Shown here: piece by piece, positions 38,201 to 45,950 of the stretch
How positions within the stretch are numbered: position 1 is the first letter of the stretch
Layout of the letters: every line of letters starts with the position of its first letter
Assembly (NCBI GenBank): GCA_003640385.1
Contig: RCAB01000483.1
Location: 1 to 45,950 of the forward strand
Source: Setaria digitata
Lineage: Eukaryota; Nematoda; Chromadorea; Rhabditida; Setariidae
Length of the DNA: 45,950 bases
Direction of reading: 5' to 3'
Notes under the pieces: model-generated
What the model saw: the letters and a program-made list of their open reading frames with translations, nothing else
The model's database searches: none
What the model was told of the DNA's origin: nothing
Program-made: the position numbers and the translations under genes

Positions 38201-38648
38201 TTACTTGCTGCTGGATTGGAGAAACTTTAGCAAAAGAAATGTTAAATACTGAAGAATTATATTTAATACTACTAGAATGAATTAAATTTCACTTTTGAAA
38301 GGTGCGATTAAATTTATTGCGCATTAATATTCCTATCGCTAATCACTGAATATTTGTCGAGAATTTTTGAATTTTATTTTTCAAAATTTCTTCTACTTTT
38401 ATTAGTATTCATATGATTTTTTATTTTTTATTTTTTTGATAACGTTTCAAAATTTTAAAATATATCTCTTCTTTTGCAGCTGTCCAGATGAAGCACCAGT
38501 ACGTAGACGTATGTTATATGCATCTTCAGTACGTGCTCTAAAAGCAACTTTGGGTTTGGAAAGTTTGATGCAAGTACAGGCAAGCGATCTCTCAGATATC
38601 GATGAGAAAGCAATCAAACATGAACTGATGAGCCATCAACGTACTTAA
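31518..38648 (+). CDS. unc-60B: ADF/cofilin UNC-60B
   Basis: UNC-60B is the muscle ADF/cofilin of C. elegans, needed for assembly of body-wall actin filaments. Exons: shared ATG 31518-31520, then 37240-37401, 37707-37831 and 38480-38648 (stop 38646-38648), giving 152 aa, equal to C. elegans UNC-60B. Diagnostic words are ASGVKVDASCKKAYDELHQK near the N terminus, HQHSYIIF (~22-29), KECRYAAVDVEVQVQRQG, FVQYCPDEAPVRRRMLYASS and LGLESLMQVQASDLSD. A poly(A) signal AATAAA is at 38791-38796. The first intron of about 5.7 kb spans the complete UNC-60A body, so the choice between isoforms is made at the first splice. Confidence 0.95.
31521..33776 (+). other. Common first intron of unc-60
   Basis: About 2.26 kb of AT-rich sequence between the candidate ATG exon and UNC-60A. 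It contains a polypyrimidine stretch (32058-32145), a (TA)n run at 32921-32952 and many T runs, but no supported exon. The 33551 frame (MEAVKDVDK) has no splice logic with the cofilin body. Confidence 0.55.
35271..37239 (+). other. UNC-60A 3' UTR and spacer before UNC-60B exons
   Basis: This region holds the UNC-60A 3' end and part of the UNC-60B long intron. An acceptor-like TTTTGCTCAG at 35653 precedes a segment open in two frames (see findings). A partial duplication links 36588-36700 and 36721-36870. No further cofilin exon is seen. Confidence 0.5.
36588..36870. repeat. Diverged direct duplication
   Basis: Two copies share, in order, acatttgtg-atgtag, taggaaatttt, a block with aaaattaattaattact, and later atgcgaat-tttctgaaa. 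They begin at about 36588 and 36721. The copies differ by several substitutions and indels. Confidence 0.6.
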
Positions 38649-39699
38649 AAAACGAATTCTAAAAATGATAATATGTATGTATTTGTAATTTTGAAATTAA
38701 TTTCACATTAAAAGTGAAAAAAAAAAAGTTAATTCTATGAGATTATTTCATTCAATTTTACGCCAATTTTATTTTTTAATTTTTGTTTTTAATAAATTTT
38801 CTATCCAAATAGATATATCGTTACTAGAAACAGTGCTATTATAATGAAATTTCATTTTTCTTTTTGTTTTAAAGTTTATTAACAAAAATACAAAAAAACA
38901 ACTTTTATATTTTATCCATTTCTTTTCTTTTTGCATAGCATAAAAAGAATGAAGAAGTTTCTAAAGTTTTTTTTTATTTTCTTTTTCAGGGCTATTTTTG
39001 TGTCAATGCTGCGAACATTCGTTTGTGATTTTTCGAGACTGAGATAAATGTGCACGTCCTTGTTGCTTCTTTTCTCTTTTTGTGCAATTTTAGTAAATTT
39101 TACTGGGTTTCTCTTCTAGAATTCTTTTTTTTTTTCTTTTTTGAAAGAAAGAGAGGGAGAGAAAGAGTGAAAAGATCAAGAAAAGGTAAAATTTTCGAGT
39201 TAGACACCTCGTTTTTTTTTTCCTGTTTCTTGTTTTAATGATTTTCCAATCTCTTCTCACATTATGTAATATTTGTGAATTAAAGAGGACAGTTTTTCGG
39301 AGCATAAATTTCAACAGGTAATTTGAAATGATTTGGTGAGTTCATGACTTTTTATCGTCTTTTTTTTCCTACTATAGTATAAACTTTGCTCTTCGTTTTG
39401 TTAAATGTTTCATTAATTTGTGAACAAAAGAAAAGAAAAAAGTGCCATTTTTTCGTTATCATATTGTAAATTCATTTATATCCATTCGTTAACTTCAAAT
39501 TAGGCAATTGGTAGCAATTATACCATCATTATTAATCATAAATTTGTCTTGCTTTACTTTTGACTTCATGCGAATGCATAAACCAATTGTCCTATTTACA
39601 ACATTCCTGTGCCTTTGATTTAGTTTCTTCCCACTTTATTAAGGGTTTTTTTTTCCTTGTTGATCCTTTGTGCTTTGGTATAGCTCAATAATCGATCAA

Positions 39700-39849
39700 A
39701 TCAGGCAATCTGTTCATTGGGAAAAAAGATCAGGAAAGCTCCTCATCGAAAGAAAAAAACTAGGCAATCTGTTAATGGGGAAAAAAAAAATCAAGAAAAC
39801 TCTTCATCGGGGAAAGAAGATCAGGAAAGCTGTTCACTGGAAAAAAGAC
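39700..39849. repeat. 30-bp tandem repeat, five copies
   Basis: Five units of about 30 bases follow the pattern atcaggaaagctgttcat followed by cgggaaaaaag. They start near 39700, 39729, 39759, 39790 and 39820, with scattered substitutions. Two plus-strand frames stay open across them (39670-39855 and 39717-39935), most likely by chance of composition. Confidence 0.8.
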
Positions 39850-40120
39850 AAATAAATAAAGTGAAGGAAGTGGTAGCAGTCATTTGCCAATATCTATCGT
39901 TATTTGTTTGCGAAAATATTTTAAATGAAATATAATGATGATATAGACCTTGGGAAATTTAAAAAAGAAATTATCTTCAAATTGAGGTACTAACAAAAAA
40001 AGAAAAATAAGTTAATACTTTTTCCCTGTAAAAGTTTTTCATATTTTACTAAAAATTAAATAATTACTAGGTGCTCGAAGTATCGGTTCGTTTTACTGGA
40101 TTAAATTATTTTAACAACCA

Positions 40121-40195
40121 CTTTTCAAAACAATAAAATTTTATAATCCGTTAAGTGATTACAGCATATATATATATGTATATATGTTTTGAAAA

Positions 40196-40261
<66 letters not shown>

Positions 40262-40297
40262 TGTAAAGTGTATATATATATACTTGACAAATATATA
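40121..40297. repeat. (TA)n tract with interleaved inverted repeats
   Basis: A long (TA)n run lies at 40197-40259. Two inverted pairs overlap it: cttttcaaaac (40121-40131) with gttttgaaaag (40186-40196), and ttacagcatatatatata (from 40159) with tatatatatgctgtaa (ending 40266). The arms are interleaved, not nested. Confidence 0.8.
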
Positions 40298-40774
40298 TAC
40301 TTAACACAAAATAGTAATGACTTTTAACTCAATTTCTACCTGAAACACTACTGTTACAACGAAAGTAATTGAAGATTGCTGGTAAGTTCATGAAATTTGA
40401 GCTAGTATCATGCTGATTTGAGGGAGCTTATTTCCTATACAAATCAGTAAGCTTATAGGTAATTGAAAGGAAAAAAAAAGAGTTGATGTTGATTGATTAA
40501 TAAGAGGTAATTATTACTCGTCCTATTCAGTTTATGACATTGAGTATTAAATTACTTCATAAAGAAGCATTTTTTTAAAGGTGATCGAATATATTTCGGA
40601 TACATAACGCTTTTGAAAGACACCTCAGATAAATGATTTTATTTTTAGCCGATAGCTATTAATTATAATTATTTAATTTTTAAAATCATAATTTATTTTT
40701 AGTCAACGTTTATTTAATTTTCAGAAGTGCTATTAATTAGTGTAATAAGACATAAGTAACTGATTAACATTGAT

Positions 40775-42987
40775 TTACATGATTTGGCCACAAGTCTCAA
40801 TGGTAATTGTTGCAGTTGTACGTCCTTTCTGTGCACCATAGCCTTCAAGAATACCGTATGATTCTAAACGATCAAGTGTATCAAAGCCATCGATCAGCTT
40901 ACCAAATACTACATGATAATCGTCTAACCTGTAATTAATTTTGTAATTAATTGTTTTCCTCGCAATATATTCCTTAAAAAATGAGTGACTGAAAAAGTTG
41001 AAAAAAAAAATCTAATTGACAATTCAGTTTTAACAGTGAAAAAACAGAAAAATTGTTCTTAATTATACTAAGTTATTGATAATTCAAAATTTAAGAAGAG
41101 TGATTCTGATCTGATAAAATACCAGCCAATTTGGAGTTTCTTAATTAAAAGATTTAAAGCAAATTAAGAGACTCTATTTAAAAAAAATTGCAAGATTCTA
41201 TTCTAAAATACTTTTGTCCTTCTTGTCTATTTTTACAAAGATTAACATGGTAGCTTTTTAAATCATTAATTTAGAAAAAGAAATTGAACATTGTAGAATT
41301 TTCTACATACCATGGTGCTTCATCAAATGTAACAAAAAATCTCGAGCTAACAGTATCGGGCCATCCGTAATTATCCATTGATAATACACCACGATCATTA
41401 TGTTTCAAAATGAAATTTTCATCTTCAAAATATTTGTTATCAAAAATTGAATGTCCACCCTTTCGATTAGCATTGTTTGTTTCAAAATCACCGCTCTAAA
41501 ACGTCATTTAATGATAATAATGATAATAAACATTAATAATAGTTATTGTCATTATCATTTACTCCTTTATTTATTTAATTGTACAGTTAATTTGTTTATT
41601 TATTCATCTATCTATCTACCATTTATTTTTTTATTTTTATTTTATTTATATTTATCAATTAATTTGTTCATTNCCTTTATTTATTTAATTGTACAGTTAA
41701 TTTGTTTATTTATTCATCTATCTATCTATCCATTTATTTTTTTATTTTTATTTTATTTATATTTATCAATTAATTTGTTCATTTGTTTGTTATTTATTTA
41801 TTCATTTACTTATCTGTTCATTTATTTATATATTTATTTATTTATTAGTTGATTTATTTATTTATTTATTTATTCATTCATTCATTTATTTATCTAATCA
41901 TGTATTATAGTTGTCATCAATTATTACTAATCAATATTAACCATTATTAATTATTATTACCATTTAAAACTTTTAAAATTTCTTTAAGGTATTTTTGTAT
42001 TTGACAATCTAAATCCGTTTTTGTTTTCTTTCCCGATTTGTTAACAAATAAATGCATGTGACTAATTTATTAAATTTTATTTTTGTGAATTAAAATTTAT
42101 ATTAAAAATTGCTTTGTATTAAAAAATGTTTGCTTATATTAAACGATATATTAAAAACTTTGTATTTAAAAATTTTTTTGTAAATTAAAATGTTTACTTT
42201 ATATTTTTAGCAATTTTGACCTGTCAAATTTTTGATTTCAGAAAGATTATGTACGCTTACAGATGTATTTGCTAGTTTTTGCTACGTTGGAGGATCTTTT
42301 CGAATTGTTTACTGAAGGCAACTCGTTGGATTAATTATTTTGAATCATATTAATTATTCTAAAATTAACTGCTTCATCAAATGCAAAATTTTAAAGTTAA
42401 ACCAAAATTATACCAGCATGGATGAATGACTACGTGTCGAAAATAAATCAACTTACACAAGCGCAAAATCCAGGAATAACACGATAAAAAACACATCCCT
42501 TATAGCCGAATCCTTTTTCACCAGTGCAAAGTACTCGAAAATTTTCACAAGTCTTTGGACAAATATCATTTCGCAGCTTGAAAAATTCAAAATTTCATAT
42601 TTAAAATGAAATTAGACTAAACTAAGTGAATGATTTCGCATATAAAGATATCAAAGACTGTGGCAGCGGAGAGCAGAAACTTTTCAAATGCAAAATTTCA
42701 AAGTGAAAGTAAAATTAAATGAAGTAAAAGTTTTCATTTTGATGTTTCATTTTTCTTGTTATTTTTGAAATGAATTCAAATTATTTCTTGAAGTCATTTT
42801 TTGCAAGTGTACTACTCTACTAAATAAAGGATATCATCTAAAATTTAATATGTATGAGAAAAAAAAAGATAACGGAAAGCAAGAAATAAAATAAACAAAA
42901 ATTATTAACCTCAAATGTAAGTCTTCCAATTGGATTACTTTCGGCTACCAAATCTAGAAATGTTCGAATTCTACCAGTTGCTGACAT
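40775..42987 (-). CDS. Divergent cyclophilin (peptidyl-prolyl isomerase fold)
   Basis: Cyclophilins isomerise X-Pro bonds and bind cyclosporin. Four exons join in frame: 42987-42910, 42576-42457, 41495-41311 and 40928-40775 (stop 40777-40775), giving a 178-aa single-domain protein. Family words are [11 protein letters not shown] (~29), [12 protein letters not shown] (~43), FYRVIPGF (~56), [10 protein letters not shown] (~89), [13 protein letters not shown] (~127) and the C-terminal TCGQIM. Against cyclophilin A, Arg55, Phe60, Asn102, Phe113, Trp121, Leu122 and His126 are kept (R58, F63, N108, F120, W128, L129, H133). Met61, Gln63, Ala101, Ala103 and Gln111 are replaced by C64, C66, D107, Y109 and R118. 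Catalysis and drug binding are therefore probably weakened. There is no signal peptide or tail, so it is likely cytosolic. The longest intron contains an assembly join at 41673. Confidence 0.93.
41564..41784. repeat. Duplicated ~110-bp segment around N at 41673
   Basis: The sequence 41564-41672 (cctttatttatttaattgta to aattaatttgttcatt) is repeated almost exactly at 41674-41783 after the single N. This is what an unmerged overlap between two contig ends looks like. It lies in a cyclophilin intron within TTTA/ATTC-rich DNA that continues to about 41900. Confidence 0.85.
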
Positions 42988-43203
42988 GTTTAAATGATTG
43001 GTATCAGTTCTTTAACTTGTTAAATTTTATCCCTTCATTTTATTTCTATAATAGAGGGTAATTTTACTGAAATTTCTTCAAACAAATTTGCTGCAATTTC
43101 TTTTCAAATTATTCCAATTAACATCACATTTCCTTTCTCGCTCCAACGTTTTTTTTTTTTCAAATAATAGCCAAAATGTTAAATAAGCATTTTTATTATT
43201 GTT

Positions 43204-43321
43204 ACTGTTATTAGAAATGATGAGATAGATGTAATATTGAAACAATGAATGAATTGAATTTNTACTCTTATTAGAAATGATGAGATAGATGTAATATTGA
43301 AACAATGAATGAATTGAATTT
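43204..43321. repeat. Duplicated ~58-bp segment around N at 43262
   Basis: The segment with ttattagaaatgatgagata through gaatgaattgaattt occurs on both sides of the N, identical apart from one base near its start. Confidence 0.85.
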
Positions 43322-43470
43322 TTCAATAACAACAATAACAATATAACCTTAAATTCCCTTAATAAAACGGTAATAAAATGAATTTGATTCTTTAATAATA
43401 AATTTAGTTCTTCAAATAAAGCATTAATATTTTAAATTATCTTTACAGTCAGTTATATGGCAATGGTGCT

Positions 43471-43563
43471 AATCTCTTACTGCATGCAAATTTGTTTTCT
43501 TCCTTTTGTTTTNTTTTTTTTAATCTCTTACTGCATGCAAATTTGTTTTCTTCCTTTTGTTTT
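43471..43563. repeat. Duplicated ~42-bp segment around N at 43513
   Basis: The segment aatctcttactgcatgcaaa through cttccttttgtttt is present before and after the N. Confidence 0.85.
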
Positions 43564-43826
43564 TTTTTCCTTTTTTTTAGAAGTTAAATATGAAATCTTA
43601 TATGTTAACTTCTGTAACAGCAATATTTAAATTTTGGTAGTTCATTAATAATCATTACCTATTTCATTGAAAACGAATTTCCTATCTCTTTTTTCTTAAG
43701 CTAAATAAGAAATTTTACATGCTATTTGGATTAAAACATAAAATTTTTTATATTATTATTTGGTAGAGCAACAGCTCTGATAATAATTTTTCCTCATTTT
43801 ACTAATTATTTAAGTTCTGATGATAA

Positions 43827-44034
43827 CCTTTCATTCTCTAATTCATTTTTCATTTTTCCTTTTTCTCAAACAAATTCATTTTTCCTTTTTCTCAAGCTAA
43901 ATATAATATTTTATGCAACACTTAGAGTGAAAATGAAATTNTCTTTCATTCTCTAATTACAAACAAATTCATTTTTCCCTTTTCTCAAGCTAAATATAAT
44001 ATTTTATGCAACACTTAGAGTGAAAATGAAATTT
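43827..44034. repeat. Duplicated ~90-113-bp segment around N at 43941
   Basis: Both flanks carry ctttcattctctaatt, then acaaattcatttttcc, then aagctaaatataatatttta and cacttagagtgaaaatgaaa. The left copy has about 20 extra bases in a T-rich portion, as expected of an indel between reads or alleles. Confidence 0.8.
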
Positions 44035-44302
44035 TTTATCTAACATTATTAATATTAACAGCAATATTTAAATTCTAACAATAATCTTTCATTATCTATT
44101 TTATTTCAGGCAAATTTATTCTTTTCCTTCCCGTAAGCTAAACATGAAATTTCATATGCTATTTGGAGTGACTTAGTAGTATGTCATATTTTATTTTTAC
44201 ATCCATAATTCATATTGCGTAAAGTTATCTGTCTGTCTAAATGTGGATGATGGTTTGACCTCTTGATGACCGTTGATGATGATCACAATCAAAGGTTTCT
44301 TT

Positions 44303-44617
44303 GTATGCTTATTAATGGCGGCATATGGTTAATAGGCAAATAATAGATGGACAATGTCTATATTTATTTATTCATTCATTCTAGTATTTTCCATATACGC
44401 TTTGGTCTATGGTAGCCATTTTTGAGGTAGTCGAAAATGTAATAGTTGAAGTTTAAATTNGTATGCTTATTAATGGCGGCATATGGTTAATAGGCAAATG
44501 ATAGATGGACAATGTCTATATTTATTTATTCATTCATTCTAGTATTTGTCATATACGCTTTGCTCTATGGTAGCCATTTTTGAGGTAGTCGAAAATGTAA
44601 TAGTTGAAGTTTAAATT
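44303..44617. repeat. Duplicated 157-bp segment around N at 44460
   Basis: The segment from gtatgcttattaatggcggc to gttgaagtttaaatt is repeated on both sides of the N, with only a few differences (aataatag/aatgatag, attttcc/atttgtc, tttggtc/tttgctc). The differences could be allelic or sequencing error. Confidence 0.88.
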
Positions 44618-45029
44618 GTGTTTTACATCTGAGCTTTAAAGATTATAGTTTTATTAAGTTGAAAAAAAAAAAAAATTACCCACATTTTCTCAAACTTCCC
44701 AAACTGATCAATTTTTCGATCTCATCACGATATAAAATAAAATTTAAGAGATTGTTGCAAAAAGAAAAGAAAATTACCAATCATTCTTTATAGTAATGCA
44801 ATCAAAACTGCATCACACTATTTAATTTTAATTTATGTTTGAAATTTCTATTCGTCGGTTTAAAGTCCCAGAACTTGTTGTCACTAGGCGGTACTAGTCA
44901 GTGATAAAATGCCCTATGATAACAAACTGGAAGGCATATTTTTAAGGAATGCTTGAAATCGAAATCACGTTGCAGCTGAATTGGAAGCAATGATTGAAAG
45001 TTTTTAGAACTGATTAGCTAATCAGTGTG

Positions 45030-45867
45030 ATGATGAGAGCTAACGATGAAAAGCAGTCTGTTAAGCATCCAAAAATATTACCCGAACGGAACATAACTCA
45101 TCGGAAGTTATCAAAAAAAATTGAACATGTAAATTTATCATCAACATCGAAGAGAAGGCGAAAACGTGAAAGTTTTATTGCAGTCAAGTTTGTTTTTCCT
45201 TTTTTTGCTACTTTCAAAATTAATATTTTTTTTTTAATGGAAATTACATATTAGTTGGAAAAATGCCATAATATGCTATTGTTAAAACATTTGATACCGC
45301 AATTCAAAATTAATTAATTCTATTTTATTTGTACAAATAAATTGTCTGATTGATTTTTGCAAATATTTAAAAGAAAAAGAAAGCGACAGATTGAAAATTC
45401 GCAATTTTATAATTTTCTGTAGTGATCTGAGTGGGAAGAAAGACACATGTAAGATTCTAATAATTTCTCGATCCAGTTCCTAAAGTTCTTCAATTTTTCC
45501 TTTCCTAATTGTAAAAAAATTCCGATTAAAGCTTCCCCAATTAAGGCTTTTTATTAATTGAACATTTTTGTTATTAAAATTATCCATCGAAATAAAAGTT
45601 GAGGTTTACAAAAAAATAAAAAAATAAATTAGGACAAAAATTCATGATGTGATGTGGAGTACAGTACATTGTCGAAGTCATCGCTACGATGTTCGTGCTG
45701 CCGATCGAAAAGCACTTCAGGTGGAGCAAGGGTTAATGAAGAAGATATACGATGAGGCTATCGATGTCACCTCAGGTGCTCCTGCTACTACCATATGTCG
45801 ACAGAATTTTGAAATAAAATTTTACGAAAGTAAAAAAGAAGCGAAAGAAAGGAAAGTTCTCAATTAA
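45030..45867 (+). CDS. Two-exon gene of unknown function
   Basis: Exon 1 (45030-45187) starts at an ATG pair, encodes a Lys/Arg-rich segment with a bipartite-like basic cluster (SSTSKRRRKRESF, ~40-52) and ends two bases into a codon before a GTTTGT donor. Exon 2 (45633-45867) follows the acceptor aaattag, completes the codon and runs to TAA at 45865-45867. The product would be 130 aa. Exon 2 reads TKIHDVMWSTVHCRSHRYDV, then AADRKALQVEQGLMKKIYDE, then SGAPATTICRQNFEIKFYES and a basic tail. The amino-acid mix is far less AT-driven than chance frames in this region, and the frame fits across the splice, so I think it is real. No family is recognised. The basic cluster suggests a nuclear protein, but that is a guess. 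The gene may continue from an unseen 5' exon. Confidence 0.6.
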
Positions 45868-45950
45868 TTGGATGAATATAATTGTTTCATTACTTGGTGA
45901 TTATATTGTTTAGACTATAAGAAAGGATCTAGATTTTCTTTTTTTTTTTT
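45868..45950. other. Window end, 3' flank of the last gene
   Basis: AT-rich sequence ending in a T run. Nothing further is seen. Confidence 0.5.

Larger units (their letters stand above)
38649..40774. other. Gene-free DNA between unc-60 and cyclophilin
   Basis: It contains the UNC-60B 3' UTR (AATAAA at 38791-38796) and, on the minus strand, the cyclophilin 3' UTR with AATAAA seen as tttatt at 40709-40714. Two local repeats are listed separately. The two genes are convergent. No other exon is supported. Confidence 0.55.
42988..45029. other. Gene-free DNA with four assembly joins
   Basis: This is the region upstream of the minus-strand cyclophilin and of the plus-strand gene at 45030, so it may hold a divergent promoter region. 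N bases at 43262, 43513, 43941 and 44460 each separate near-identical flanks. No exon is seen. True distances here are probably shorter than shown. Confidence 0.6.

Noticed and set aside
41451..41852. 133-codon frame across an N
   Set aside because: It spans a duplicated assembly join in TTTA-rich intron DNA of the cyclophilin gene.

Overview
This window is AT-rich, intron-rich eukaryotic DNA full of homopolymer and simple-sequence runs. The gene content points to a nematode. The decisive evidence is an unc-60-type ADF/cofilin locus, in which two complete cofilin bodies lie in tandem, both open in phase 0, and neither has its own start codon in place. A 10-nt micro-exon ending in ATG, just after a 3' splice-acceptor-like sequence, could serve both. 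The AT-richness and exon style would suit a filarial or other spirurid worm, but the species cannot be fixed from sequence alone. All protein names below come from recognising conserved motifs by eye; exon borders come from GT/AG signals plus reading-frame continuity.

Layout. 1-7131: gene-poor DNA with two diverged copies of a ~650-bp unit, a shorter ~115-bp repeat, degenerate ATT sequence, one tRNA-Val(CAC) gene and a ~27-bp minisatellite open in several frames. 7132-11273 (minus): a ten-exon CPEB of the CPEB2/3/4 (Orb2) type, with two RRMs and a ZZ zinc-binding domain. 11274-14383: intergenic, with one unexplained open frame. 14384-19280 (minus): an eight-exon Maelstrom homologue (HMG box plus MAEL domain). 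Its first intron holds a small unrecognised open frame on the opposite strand. 19281-21688: intergenic, with a 43-bp tandem array. 21689-24056 (plus): GID8/TWA1, five exons. 24057-31510: a long gene-free stretch with a (GA)n tract, GATA repeats, a CACGT-rich purine/pyrimidine-alternating block and ATT-rich DNA. 31511-38648 (plus): the unc-60 locus. 38649-40774: gene-free, with two small repeats. 40775-42987 (minus): a divergent single-domain cyclophilin, four exons. 42988-45029: gene-free, with several assembly joins. 45030-45867 (plus): a two-exon gene of unknown function.

Functionally, the two minus-strand neighbours CPEB and Maelstrom are both post-transcriptional or germline RNA regulators in animals. 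GID8 is a subunit of the CTLH ubiquitin ligase. UNC-60A and UNC-60B are actin-severing/depolymerising factors made by alternative splicing. The genes otherwise look like unrelated neighbours, with no operon evident.

The sequence is a draft assembly. Seven single N bases mark joins: two end long poly-A runs and five sit between near-identical copies of 40-160 bp, which look like unmerged contig ends. The most interesting item is the intact Maelstrom gene, because published surveys report loss of PIWI/piRNA machinery in most nematodes outside the C. elegans clade.
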